64,000 bases of DNA, from assembly GCA_963678705.1 (NCBI GenBank), contig OY783205.1:11470001-11534000 (forward strand), given 5' to 3'. A program made the position numbers and the translations under genes. Of this stretch, positions 22,359 through 34,015 are shown one piece after another. Each line of letters begins with the position of its first letter. Position 1 is the first letter of the stretch. A model generated the notes under the pieces. It was not told the DNA's origin. It searched no databases and worked only from the letters and a program-made list of their open reading frames with translations. The stretch comes from Panorpa germanica. Taxonomy: Eukaryota > Arthropoda > Insecta > Mecoptera > Panorpidae.

Positions 22359-24146
22359 AATTTAAGTGAACAAGAATTATTGTCCTTTCTTCAGACACTG
22401 GGGAAAGCCTAAAAGCACAGAAGAAGCAGGTGCTAGTAGCGAATGACCTAAATGCTAAGTCACGAGTTTGGGGTCGTAAGGAAGACAAGAAAGGAAAGGC
22501 ACTGGTGGACTGGATAGCAAAACTTTCACTAGTTGTGCAGAACAGAGGGAAAGAGCCGACCTTTGTAAGAAGAGGCAGTGAATCCCATATCGACATAACA
22601 CTAACGTCTGAAGTAATAGCCAATCGAATAACAGAATGGAAAGTGGCGGAGGAAGAAAACCTTAGCTTTCATAAGAATATCTATTTTATTATTATTTCAG
22701 CTAACTCTAGAACGACACAAATGGGCGAAGCAAGATGGAGATCAAATAAAAAAGGAATACCGATCTTTGTGGAAAATCTGGAAAAATAAATGTACAAAGT
22801 ACAGAAATTAGATATAAATGAAGGCATGAAGGCAATAAACCTAGCACTAAAAGCCACTTTTAATAAAAGAGCTGCAGGAGGAAATCGTAGACCCGTGTAC
22901 TGGTGGAACGATAACATCGCCCAGTTAGGAAAGCAATGTTTGAGGTCAAGAAGATTGTTAACTCGAGGAAATAAGAGCAAAGAAGTCACAGAAGAAAGTA
23001 GAGAAAGACTCAGAAATGGATACAATGGAAAAAGGAAACTCCTCAGAAATGCAATAATACTAGCAAAACAAGATGCCTGGAAAAAAACCTGCCAAGAAGT
23101 TAATCAAGATATTTGGGGCATGGGATACAAAATTGTGTGTAAAAGCTCAACATGATGCCTCGAGTTAAGTTAAGTAGCGATAAGCTAATGAAAACTGTCG
23201 AGGAGCTGTTTTCAACACGAGCGACACACAAATGACCATACATAGCCATAGAGGAAAGGTGTATACCCTATTTCACTGAAGCAGAACTCCTGGAAGCGAC
23301 AAAAAGAATTAAAAATGCAAAGTCACTAGGTCCGGATCAAATTCCATCTGAAATCGTCAAAGCGGCAATTAGGGAATTCCCTAAAGATTTCCTCGAAATA
23401 ATGAATGGCCATATAAAAAGTAGAGTATTTCCAAAAATGTGGAAAATAGCCAAACTAGTTCTAATTCAGAAGCCTAAAAAAGAAGGAGACCTGGAAGCTA
23501 AATATAGACCAATTTGTTTTCTGGACGTCATGGGAAAAGTTCTTGAGCAGCTGGTAGCAGTCATGTTAACAGGGGAAGTTGAACCAAAACTCTCAAAGAA
23601 CCAATATGGTTTCAGAAAGAAAAGGTCAACTATTGATGGTATGATCCAGATCAAGAGGTCGGTAGAGAATATAAAACTCAAGGCGCATTGGAACAGGAAA
23701 TATGGAGTTTTAGTACCGCTAGACATCAAGAATGCCCTTAATTCAGCACCTTCGGATGGAATCATGAAAGCGCTAAAAGAATTCGAAGTCAGTGAGTACC
23801 TGACGAGAATTATTAGCAGCTATCTAGAGGACCGCTGGATAGAAGTCGAGAGGAATTTAATAAGTGTAACCTGCAGAGTTTCACAGGGATAGGTATTAGG
23901 GCCTCTCTTATGGAACATTTTGTACAACGAGGTACTAAAAACTGAGCTACCAGAAGGCACATCAGTCATTGGATTCGCGCATGACACAGCACTTATTATT
24001 AAAGCTAAAACTAAAACTGAAAAAACACTAAAGGCACAAGCTAATACGGCGCTGAACAGGATTGAACAGATGCAAGAAAGGAAGCAATTACAGCTCGCTC
24101 CTGAAAAAAAGGAGGTACTTTATGGTGATCGGATCACTCAATAATG
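22356..24146 (+). pseudogene. R1-like LINE ORF2, 5' truncated, decayed
   Basis: The endonuclease C-terminal half is readable: NDLNAKSRVWGRKEDKKG, SHIDITLTSEVIA and ITEWKVAEEENLS. Then comes the linker (YWWNDNIAQLGKQCLRSRRL), the RT start AKSLGPDQIPSEIVK (about 23320), AKLVLIQKPKKEGD, YRPICFLDVMGKVLE, NQYGFRKKRSTID, and the palm motif, which is VIGFAHDTALII where a functional enzyme has FADD: a catalytic Asp has become His. A stop (23890-23892) interrupts the VSQG-VLGPLLWN block and another lies at about 22787. The family inserts by reverse transcription of its own RNA; this copy is dead. Confidence 0.85.
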
Positions 24147-24178
24147 CTGTATACTGCACCGATATGGGAAAAAGCTGT

Positions 24179-24547
24179 AAATCAACACTAGTACCTCAGT
24201 GTAAACGATGCCAAGGATTTGGACACAAACATAAATTCTGCAACAGACAACCTAGATGTGTAAAATGTGCAAATGCTCATCCGACAGCAGAATGTAGAAA
24301 AGGGAAATAAGAACTACAAAAATGCATTAACTGTAAAGGCGATTATTAAGCAAGTTACAGAGGATGCATTGTAGCAGTAGTAGTAGTAGTAAACCAATAG
24401 ACAAAGGAACAATAAACCAGCTTCAAACAAAAAAACAATTAGAAATATTCTAAATAAAACAAAAAATAATAGTTCACTTGTAACAGCTGAGAAATCGTTT
24501 TTTCAAGCAGCAACAATAAACACTATACATGAAATAAAAAACCAAAC
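24179..24547 (+). pseudogene. LINE ORF1 zinc-knuckle fragment
   Basis: Reads LVPQCKRCQGFGHKHKFC, CVKCANAHPTAEC and, after a stop, CINCKGDY, nearly the same as the knuckles of the intact ORF1 at 38428-39759. It is followed by a Val-rich slip (gtagtagtag repeats) and further stops, and stops matching at the chimera junction. It is the mirror of 17777-18145. Confidence 0.82.
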
Positions 24548-25570
24548 GCCGGTAGTTCTTTAGAATTATTCCGTTTATCTTGTCAATGCCTAGTGCTTTT
24601 TTAGTTTTCATAATAAACTTTATTAGGTTTTGTGTTTCTTTGACACTTATACGTTTTACAAGTTTTATAGGTTCGCCTGGCTGCGATGGGACTTTTAAAA
24701 CTCATGAATGTATTGCTCTTCATTTTCACTGAAGGTTGTAGAAAATGATTTGAAAACTTCTTAGAAGTAATCAGCGAAAATTGTGGCTTTTTCACTGTTG
24801 GTTCTAGCCCATTTGCTTTCCACAGTGAATAATAGATAGTCTTTGTAGCAGTTAAATTACTTAAATAATTTTGCAGTAGTTTATCTTTCAAGTCTTCTAG
24901 CATCCATTTGAGTTCCTTGCATGCACCGTTGAATTTTGTTTTTTCGCATAGGAGCCTATTTTGCCTTGATCTTCTCAATTTTGTTTTTTCTGCAACATTC
25001 TTCTTCAATTATAGGAGGCACCTATTTACACTCTTGAAGACATTTCTTTGAGGAGTGGCTTCTTCGGCGGCTTCTCTTGTAACATTATTGAAGAGAATAA
25101 CTCCTTGATATCGGTCCTCTTCCATACTACTTAAACTACTTTGTAGTTTATATATATAGTATATATAGACAGTATATTTAAATATCTGGAGATAGTTGGA
25201 AATAGTTAAATGTCTGTTTAGCTCCTTTATAACAATGGTTGTTGCTTGCAGGAAGTCTTCGCGATATTCATTAGTTTCGTGATGCTGAACAGAAGACTTA
25301 ATGATGTAAGCTGTTCCTCCATGCGCTTTATTGTCCGGATGTTTTGTGTCATATATTCTGTAGGTAGGGATTATCATATAGCTTCTAGTGGTAAAGAGCG
25401 TTTCAGAAACTAGCACAATGTCAATGTTTTGGATTAGGAGGAAGGAATTTACTTTCTGGCTGTATTTCGTAACACCATTGGCGTTTCAGAGTGCGATTCC
25501 TAAGCACGTGAAGAGATTGTCAAACGTGAGACTAAGGCTGTGATGAGATTAGGCATTGTACTTATTTGTT
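24548..25570 (-). pseudogene. LINE ORF2 endonuclease/linker fragment
   Basis: The minus-strand frames 25416-25009 and 25008-24601 encode the same endonuclease fragment as 16912-17715 (LVSETLFTTRSYM, HPDNKAHGGTA, HHETNEYREDF) and the same linker (YYSLWKANGLEP). Here the catalytic-region SET is kept, where the left arm has SKT. No RT is present. Confidence 0.82.
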
Positions 25571-25580
25571 ACGGAGTTGA

Positions 25581-25828
25581 GTGTTCGCAGACCTGAAAAA
25601 AATGCTCGCCGGTAAGAAATTTCGCACGAATGAAAAGGTTACCGCTGCAGCTGAGGCCTATTTTGAGGCAAAAGATAAATCGTTCTACAAAAGTGGTATT
25701 GAAATGTTAGAGCGGCGCTGGAATGATTGTGTTGCTCTTGATGGAGATCACGTTGATAATTAAAGCTAATTTTAAAACAAAAAAACTGTGTTTTCTTTGT
25801 TACGCCCGGGACTTTTCAGCCCATGTGT
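25581..25828 (+). mobile_element. mariner 3' fragment
   Basis: The last 61 codons of a mariner transposase (FADLKKMLAGKKF to DGDHVDN, stop at 25761) and the right terminal inverted repeat (tacgcccgggacttttcagc..., ending 25828). Closely related to the copy at 3539-4725 but 5' truncated, joined directly to the inverted repeat arm. Confidence 0.9.
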
Positions 25829-26003
25829 ATATATCTATTTATAGTTTCACTTTTGTTTTACTGTGTAATATTCCGGTTCTTATCTTAGTAATTGATGATG
25901 TCACATATTGAAAAGAGTATCATAAGCAATGTACTTTATTTTTCGTTTTATATAACGACATTATAATAAAACATTATATAACTCAACGATTCTTAAGAGA
26001 CCA
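25829..26003. other. Non-coding
   Basis: Nothing recognised between the mariner tail and the MITE. Confidence 0.5.
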
Positions 26004-26952
26004 CAGTCTAATGCCGGTTTTACACCAATCCAAGGAGCCAGACATCTCGTAGACCCAATTTTAATTCCGCTATGAGTAGGAGTAAGAAGGCATTATCCGC
26101 GCGCATGAGAGTGAGTGAGACAAAAACGTTCATTACCTGATACCTGGAAAATGGCCGCCTCGTCAAGTTAGCAGGTGGGCATACAATCATTGTACATACT
26201 AACACTACTTACAAATTAACAATCTTACAAATTTTGTTCTTCAGAAAATAAATGATGTCTGCCGGCTCTGGAATCTCACTCTATGAATAATTTAATATAA
26301 TAATTGAAGTGTGATTTGCGGGTTGCATGCTATATGCTATAGGCGCGTCCTGTAATAAACTGCAAAATATACGTAACAAAACCATATTAACATAATATTA
26401 TAATAATTATTAATAATAATAAATAGTTTTAGTGTATTAATTGAAACATCAAATATATGAATTTAGTAAAATACATTTTATTCAATAAATGTTTTATTTC
26501 CAAAGCCACGATATATAAAATAATAGCAAATTAAACTCGCAAATATAAATTTGTTAATTACTTTCGGCTCCCAGAAAGTACACATTAATACGCAAACGTA
26601 TACAAAAAATAAAATTGCATGTTGCATTGCAAACCAAGAAAAGTAAAAACAAACGCAACCGTGTTTCCTTTGATCTTTAGCGATTCGAGATGGGACTGTG
26701 TTGTGTTGCAAACAACTGCAATAAATGACAAAAAAGTTGTAAAAACTGTCTAGTTGGTGTAAACATTGATACAACTTAAAAAAAAAACAAATGCAAAACA
26801 TATGCAATTGTATATCATGTGTGAAACCGGTATTATAGGTCTGTTCAATGCGGATAGTCTGTTGCCGAAAAAAAGAATTGTTTTGTTGCAACACTTTGCA
26901 ACGTTGCATAAAACTGCAACTGTCTATTTGGTGTGAAACCGGCATAATACTG
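26004..26952. mobile_element. Putative non-autonomous DNA transposon (MITE) with CAGT ends
   Basis: The ends are inverted repeats: cagtctaatgccggttttac on the left and, as reverse complement, cagtattatgccggtttcac on the right, 22 of 25 positions alike over 25 bp. The right interior repeats a ttgcaac motif and a near copy of the terminal ctgtctatttggtgt (around 26747 and 26920), as subterminal transposase sites often do. A 155-codon minus-strand frame inside has no known motif and I regard it as chance. I see no clear target duplication, so the superfamily stays open. Confidence 0.6.
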
Positions 26953-28140
26953 CATCTCTTTTGTACTTCTTTTGTTTAACTGTAATGGTAAAGGTAGGGA
27001 AGAAGGTGAAGAAGCAATAACGTCGTGTACTATATCACATTTTGTAAACTTTTACTTATTTAGTTATTAAAGAGAAAAATTAACTATTTCAATCATTATT
27101 AACTTCATTAATACTGCGAATTGAATAAAAATAATTGGATATTTGAGGTTGAGTGCAGTTTTATATAAATTCACTTATGGTTCACAAGTTGTGAATCACA
27201 ACCCAATTAAGATGAGAGGTCTTATGCTTTGTGATGTGACATGTAATTTAAAATATTAATGGCACTAAAAAGTATCACAACATTAAATAAGTATAATATT
27301 TTGAAATTGTAAATTGTTTGTTTTTTAAATATTACTAGTTATGTCAAACTGAGTATCCTAATAAAAAGATCTGGTAGAGGCAAGTACATTTTACCGTATT
27401 TTCATTATTTATTGACATTAAGCGAAATTAATCAAATTGGGGATGCAAGGTTACCCCGTAAGGTGATTAACAAGTCATCGGGACTTAGAATCTTGACTTT
27501 GGGTCGATACTTGGAATCGGGACATCGACAGGGACTTGGACTAGGGTCGGCAACAGCCGGGGTGTCCACAAATGAGTTGTGAGTATCATGGGGATAAGAG
27601 TTTGAAATAGAAGAAATGTGATTAGAGTATTTATTTATTATCAAAATTAAATTATCATGCTATTTTGATTAATGCAAAATATGTCTTATATTGCTAAAGG
27701 TATATTCATTAACTTTTGTCATCTGATGTATTAATTTATTATATGTATCGTAATTATTTAATTTATTGGCTATGTACAATCTGAGTGCCCACGTAAAATT
27801 AAGATACACGTGTACCAATATATATAGGATTATGTAATAAGGATACCTAACGATGGTTTGTCGATTGGATTAATTATTTAACTTATTGTACGTGTATTGT
27901 GCCGTTTATATTTTTTAATAAAGTGACATCTTTCTATTAAAATATAATCTTGATGGTTTTCTATTGTAGTCGCACCTTGTATAAAATGTTTTCAGATGAT
28001 GAATGATTAAATTGTATCGAGGACCGTTAAGTTTATTAATAAGTTAAAGTCAGGAGAAGGACTACTTTATTTATATGTTTTAGATTTTAGTTAAAGTCAG
28101 GAGCAGATTGATATGTAATTTGTGAGCTACACATGCCTAA
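26953..28140. other. Non-coding, nothing identified
   Basis: AT-rich with one more GC-rich patch at about 27435-27600 that carries a short minus-strand frame (70 codons, no motif). I cannot assign it. Confidence 0.45.
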
Positions 28141-28407
28141 GTGATTTTTACCTTTCACACACAATCTTTTTCCATGTGCCATGGCACTCTAAACGGAGTC
28201 CTCAGGCGTTGGAAAAAAGCATTGTTACAAAATTATTTAAATAAATATCCATATTTTAAAATATTTTTAAAATTTAGCACTTGTTTCCCAAGTTCTGACA
28301 TAGTAAAACGTCTTTTTATGTTTGGTGGAATGATAATAAGACCTCATCGACGAAAAATAAAAGATAAATTGTTTGAACAAGTAGTAGTATTAAAATCCGT
28401 GACTTAA
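28141..28407 (+). pseudogene. hAT transposase C-terminal (dimerisation) fragment
   Basis: The last part of this 88-codon frame reads FPSSDIVKRLFMFGGMIIRP then HRRKIKDKLFEQVVVLK, the end of the hAT dimerisation domain (usual form: P-S-S-x-x-x-E-R-L-F-S-x-G-G, then R-x-x-L-x-x-x-x-x-E-x-L-V-x-L-K). In functional proteins this domain completes the RNase H-like catalytic fold with its Glu; here the Glu before RLF is Lys (KRLF). Only the 3' end of the gene is left; no terminal repeats were located. Confidence 0.75.
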
Positions 28408-28606
28408 ATAACATTTATGTCATATGTAAATTTTCATAATTAATAAAAAAAATAGCATTTATATTAGAAATATAAACAGTATTCTATTTTCTCAAAAGAA
28501 CTTTTACAAACCGCATTTTATATTTAAATACTAACATAAAATCTATTTTGTATTTGAAATAGAAAAATAACGAGGTAATTGTATTTTGTATTTAAATACT
28601 TTTAAA
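28408..28606. other. Non-coding, AT-rich
   Basis: Nothing recognised. Confidence 0.5.
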
Positions 28607-29370
28607 AAGTAGGAGGAGATAGGAATGGCGGTCATTTAAGCAGTAATCGATATATTTTTTTATTTTAAAGACTTAGGGTAGAAGTAACTAAATTTTTACA
28701 TAGCAGCCGATATTACGGTCAACTATTGGGGTATTACTGTTTATTCAAAATTACTCAATGTCTAATATTTTATTGCATTCCATAATGTTACAAATTAATA
28801 GTGTTAAGATATGTTTAGATAGTAAATTAACACAGCTTAACTTTTAAAATGAATTAATTAATAAAATAAAATAACTTTTTTTTAATTTTAACCACACATG
28901 TTTTTCATTTTATTTTATTTTAATTTAAATTAACCAAAACAATATTTATTTATAATAAACAAGACATATTATTATTATTTTTATATTGGGACTATGAAAA
29001 TTACCTACAGATTATGACGCCTAGATTCAGTGACCGCTATTACCCGCCAAGAATTACTGCTATTTTCCCAAAAATCGGTAATGTTTTTATTGATTGATCA
29101 CTAAAAACGTAAAGAACTTTCATGAAATTTAAAAAGACCATAGGATACACTAATATGTGGGTAACAATTGACATTTAAAAAGATATTGGTTGTTATAAAT
29201 CACTTTAAGCTTGTCTTCATGGAATTTTATATTATGGTGTTTGGTAAATAAGTATACTCAGGCGTATACTAGATGGCGGTACTAGTAGCATAAGCGTAAT
29301 GTTTTTGAAAGTTTTAGATCTTAATGTGACCGGCATTACCCACTGACCGCCATTTCACCATCTTCCCCTA
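28607..29370. mobile_element. Possible MITE with ATGGCGGTCA ends
   Basis: aatggcggtca near the left end (28624) is mirrored by tgaccgccattt near the right end (29344-29355), and the adjoining purine-rich outer bases are also similar in inverted orientation. The interior is AT-rich and non-coding. No convincing target duplication was found. Confidence 0.35.
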
Positions 29371-29729
29371 TTTGTGCATATCTTTGAGTATATATATATA
29401 GTTCGTAGAGATATAATAACTTAGTCGATTCGGTGGAAGAGATAGAAAGATGGAGGACAAAAAGATAGGTTGATGACAGAAGAGAGAACGAGCGGTAGGT
29501 CTAAAGACCAAAAACTTTATCTTAAAAGAATTATAGGTTTTTTATTTAATTATAGTTATTATACATGTGCATATCCAAAAGTGAAAATTAAAACTGAAGT
29601 GAATTTATGAAAACTGTGAAAAATAAACAAGTGGAATGAAAAAGTAAATGATATATTTAGTAGAACAATATATAAAAGACGCATATAAAAACGTAACACT
29701 TACAGAGAACTGTTGAAAGCAGCCACAGC
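29371..29729. other. Non-coding
   Basis: Nothing recognised. Confidence 0.5.
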
Positions 29730-31300
29730 ACATGAACAAATGGTAATGTCAGAAATCAGCATGAACACCCATGACAATCCAGTAAGTTCGGTAGAATAAC
29801 AATGGATAGAAGCACATAAAAAAAGATCAGCGAAACGTCGATGCACCGACAAAAACCATATACCGGAAGTAACGACAGCAAACAGATTTAATCCTTTGCT
29901 AACCCAAACCGAGAAAATTACAACACGTGCAGCAAGTCGAAATATAATATTAAATTTATACCAAGTGGTGACCTAGTGCTGTTAACGACCACGATAGATG
30001 ACTTTAATAAAATTAATAAGGTAATAAAAGATACCGGAATCTCTTTCTACACCTACAAGACAGAAGGAGAAAGAGATTTTAAATATGTCTTACTTAAGGG
30101 GTTACATGGGTTTCGTGTGTTCAAAAATTTTTATTATTAATTAATTATTAATTTCTACAACATCTCAAGAATATTATACTAAATTTTCAAGTTGATCCGA
30201 ATAATAGTTTCGGAGATACAGCCTTTGGAAGGTGTGCGCTCCAAGTCAGTTCTATTGTTACTCAAAAGTTTAAACGCGTTTTTCTGGGAACCGTGTTTTC
30301 AAAGTCGGTTGTCAAATTTTCTCGAAAACTACTCAACCGATCTTGATGAAATTTTACACAGGTGTTTGAGATACAATTTACTCGTGCTTGACGGAAGGAT
30401 TTTTTTTTTTTTCAATTGCAACTATTTTAAAAAAAACAAAATGTCAAGCAAATTTACCTAAATTTTCATTTTTTTGTAAAAATGTCTGCCAAAATTCCAA
30501 TTTTTATTTTTTTTTTTTTTCCTTCCGTCAAGCACGAGTTTATGGTCTTACCTAAAACACTTATTTTTGTTTTTTCATTTTAGAAAATCCTGTCACGAGT
30601 TATGCTGACAACGCGGACGCACCTTTTTTTCGAGGCGTCACCGGAAATGACGTCACAATAGAAGAGTTTTAATTTTTTTTTTTTGAAAATTTCAGAAATT
30701 ATTCTTTAAATATGTATCTATAAGACAGAAAAAAGTTTGAATTAAATAATTAATTTTTTACATAGAAAAAAAAATATTGAAAATAGGCCTTTTTTTACCC
30801 GACGAAACCCATGTAACCCCTTAAATGGGCTACCCCAAATGAATGCAGCAGTAATAACATAAAATCTCAAAGGAAAATAAAGTCTATAAATCTTAAAGAC
30901 AGCCATGCTGAAAACCATACCGAAGGTACAAGAGGTAGCATACAATGCTACAGATGCCAACAGTTTGGCCAATACCAAATAAGCTGTAACCTGGAAGAGA
31001 GATGTGTGAAATTCACGGGAATGTACAAAAGAGCCGATTGCACGAATAAGATAGGGTCTCACCGGCTCAGTGTTGCAATTGCGAAGGTCCCAACCCAGCC
31101 AATTTTCCTAGATGCCGGGACAGAATATCATATGCAGCAAAACCCCAAGCTACACACACCTGTCGGTTTTACACCAACAAAGAAACAATTCCCAAGCCTC
31201 CCTGCAAGACCAAATCTATCTCTTCATCGTCAAGCCACGACGCTCAAAAAAGAAATTAAATATATACTACAAGAAAATCCAAGAGAAAGAGAGGAATAAA
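29730..31300 (+). pseudogene. Jockey-like LINE ORF1, decayed and split by a MITE
   Basis: Before the MITE: KFIPSGDLVLLTTTIDDFNK and FYTYKTEGERDFKYVL, the PRE_C2HC-type core of ORF1. After it the core ends with NGLPQMNAAVIT, and a damaged zinc-knuckle region follows at about 30935 (CYRCQQFGQYQISC, then CVKFTGMYKRADC, where Lys-Phe replaces Lys-Cys), then HMQQNPKLHTPVGFTP. Several stops are present. The gene product would bind LINE RNA. Confidence 0.82.
30098..30820. mobile_element. TTAA-flanked MITE inside the LINE ORF1
   Basis: The ends are perfect 19-bp inverted repeats (ggggttacatgggtttcgt) and both flanks are TTAA (30094-30097, 30821-30824). Removing it with one TTAA joins the two halves of the ORF1. 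TTAA target duplication is the hallmark of piggyBac-like elements, though G-rich ends are unusual for them. An inner inverted repeat (tcgtgcttgacggaagga at about 30382 and its complement at about 30520) makes a long hairpin. No transposase. Confidence 0.88.
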
Positions 31301-31439
31301 TTAACGACGTCTTCAAAGAATTAGCGGAAATAAATAGCTTAATAGATATACCCAAAATACTTCTATAAAATAAAATCCGGATGTTCACTTAAAGAAAAGC
31401 TGGCAACATTTAAAACATGTGCACAGGCCTTCACTTAAT

Positions 31440-32650
31440 GTCCGAAATAAATATACTAATATGGAGTGCCCAAAGTATCTAATCATATACATTACCCACA
31501 TAATATGAACAACTCACAAAGCACACTAGACATAGCACTACTACATAATGTCCATAACACAACCGATTTACAAGCATTACAGAAACTCACCTCCGATCAC
31601 CTACCAGTCAAATTTTAGCTAGGAGGAATTCACACTAGACCACCAAAAACAAGATACGACTTCAAAAACGCACACTGGCTTCTATTTAGATATGTTATCA
31701 ACGATAAATTAACACTTAATACAAACACACACACAAACGCGGAATCAATAGATGAGGCTGTCAAACACATTACTGACATAATTAAAACAGCGACCAAACA
31801 GCAAACAAAGATACGTATTTTACCTTTTAGAATAATATTAACATTACACATAAAACAGCTGATACATGACTTCAACAACTACAACTACTTTATGAATGAT
31901 ATTCCTGAAACAGATAACACCCACTTGACATTATTTGCAAATGACACTAAATTCTACACCTCAGCTAAACTGGACACCACCATCGCTAATAGACGCTATC
32001 AGAAGCCTTAGACAAACTGAAAGACTTTTACTTCAAATGGAAACTAAAAATAAACACAACAAAAATAGCAGCCAAATTTTGTACAAACCAGCGAAAGCCT
32101 CTAAATGCCTAGATAAGAGTAGATAACAATATTATTGAATGGTCCAATACAGTCAAATACCTTTACATTACTCTAGACACCAAACTCAATTACTCGCCAC
32201 GTATATAAATTACAACAGCAAAAGCAACTCAAGAAATTGTGGCACTATACGGACTCCTAAACAAATATAGCGAACTAAACACACACAACAAAAAATTAAT
32301 ATATAACGCAATCATCAAACCACCATTAACCTACAGGGTACAATTGAGAACAATTTACAAGAACAGGGTACAATTTGGGAAAATACATCCAAATCAAACA
32401 AAAATAAATTGCAAATTATTCAAAACAAATGTATAAAACATGCGCACGATTTACCTTATGATGACAGCACAACACGACTACATGAACAGACTGACTATCA
32501 TTAAAACAATCATAAAGCAGCAAACAGAAAAATTTTACACCATAAGAAATCACGATATCTTATTAATACCCTTCAAGATAAAATACAGACTACCGAAGGA
32601 CACAATATTCACCAATTCGTTCACCTACCAATAGACCTCACACAAACACA
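31440..32650 (+). pseudogene. Jockey-like LINE ORF2, internally deleted
   Basis: It contains the endonuclease C-terminus (STLDIALLHNVHNTTDL, KLTSDHLPVKF) and linker (YDFKNAHWLLFRYVINDKL), then jumps at about 31855 to the RT palm end: TLFANDTKFYTSAKLDTTI, where FADD has become FAND, and VKYLYITLDTKLNYSPR, GLLNKYSELNTHNKKLIYNA, and a thumb/C-terminal remnant. The RT N-terminal half is deleted. Same orientation as the ORF1 upstream, probably one element. Confidence 0.8.
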
Positions 32651-32661
32651 TAATAACACTT

Positions 32662-34015
32662 TTTTTTTTATTTATTTGCCTTGACTTTTATTCGTCATAG
32701 CCACCATCCTACATATTACATATTTTTACATATTTTATTTTACATCCATTTTTACATATTTCACATTTTATAATTCTATTTTACAAATTTCTAAATATTT
32801 AAATAATTCACTTATTAATTTTGAATCACTTAACAAAGATTTAGTATCAACAGGAAAAGCTTTAACCACATCTAATATTTCACTATTGAATTTTGATCTT
32901 TCTAAACTAGAATTTATGCAGTCAAATATAATATGATTTAAAGTTCCTTAATATTAAATTTGTACAGGTGAGCTGGAGTTTTACAATGATTACTTTTGAT
33001 TTTGGTTATACTTGATATAAATTTGCGGGACTTATTTCTAAACCATCTTTTCTTACTTGAATTTGGATGTAACTTATAGTAATCTCTTCCTTTTAACTGA
33101 CTTTTGTTAATGTAATCTTGGTTTCTCAAATTGAAGTTTAATTTTTTGATTATATTAAAAATATCATATAAAGGTAATTTCACTTTCATCTTAATTTCAA
33201 AATTTATTGATTCCTTTGCCAATTTGTCCGCAATTTTATTTCCTCTTATTCCACAATGTCCCGGTATCCACATAAATTTTATGGTATTATTTTTATTTAT
33301 TATATTGAAATACAGCTCCTTAATTTTGCATGTCAAAATGTCATTATTTTATTTGTAATCATTAAATTTTTTAAAAAACTTAAAGAATCTGTTAATATTA
33401 TAATTTTATTATTGTTCATATTCTCATTAATTTCCAATCCTTAATATTGCTAATTTTTCTCTAATATAAGAGCTAACTTTGTTATTTAAATTTATCATAT
33501 AATAAATGATTTGTTCACATATAGCAAATCCTGCTTTATTTTTTTTTAAATCAATGGATGCATCTGTATATATTATTTTTGTAAAATTTGTAATAAATTG
33601 ATGCATTAGGTTTAATTTTTTTTTATATTATTTGCCCTTTATTTATCGCATTATTAATGTTTTTGATAATAATTGTCTGTTAATATACTCGTATATATCC
33701 ATAGGTTTAATTAATGATTCAAAGGGTATACTGTATATAAGATATTTGGAATTTCTTTGTATATTTAGATCCTTTAATTTCATGTAACTATTTATTAAAA
33801 TAGGTTTATTCTTTTTGGTTTAGTAAGAAGAGTTTTAAATAGAAGTAGATAATACATTAATTTTATCAATAATTAGGAAAGTGGATAATGATTTACATTT
33901 AACATAAAATTTATCACCAACGAGTTGGTTTCTAAATTGCAATGGAAATATATTGGATTCAGCTTGAAGTATATGTGTTGGAGTTGAAGTTATGCAACCT
34001 AAAGCGATTCTTAAA
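32662..34015 (-). pseudogene. LINE ORF2 C-terminus with RNase H domain, minus strand
   Basis: It starts on the left with a T-run (A-tail on the minus strand). The frame 33336-32938 encodes IKFMWIPGHCGIRGNKIADK, the second half of an RNase H domain (W-I-P-G-H...N-x-x-A-D). Further upstream, in other frames, are IIYTDASID (RNase H first Asp, about 33575) and IILTDSLSFLKN (about 33390). A C-terminal part with HLYKFNIKEL and later cysteine follows. LINEs of the I, R1, LOA and some Jockey-like groups carry such an RNase H after RT. Several frameshifts; RT not present beyond a short piece. Confidence 0.75.

Larger units (their letters stand above)
24179..25570 (-). repeat. Right arm of the 1.39-kb inverted repeat
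   Basis: Reverse-complement counterpart of 16758-18145. The LINE/LINE fusion point is at 24547/24548, matching 17776/17777 on the left. It differs by a 4-bp indel near 24585 and a few substitutions. Its outer end abuts the mariner tail at 25581; its inner end follows the R1-like LINE. Confidence 0.9.

Noticed and set aside
26478-26945. 155-codon minus-strand frame
   Set aside because: Lies within a MITE, has no motif, and is of Phe/Ile/Tyr-rich low-complexity composition; probably chance.
27432-27644. 70-codon minus-strand frame in a GC-richer patch
   Set aside because: No motif, no neighbouring exon-like frame; cannot be supported as an exon.
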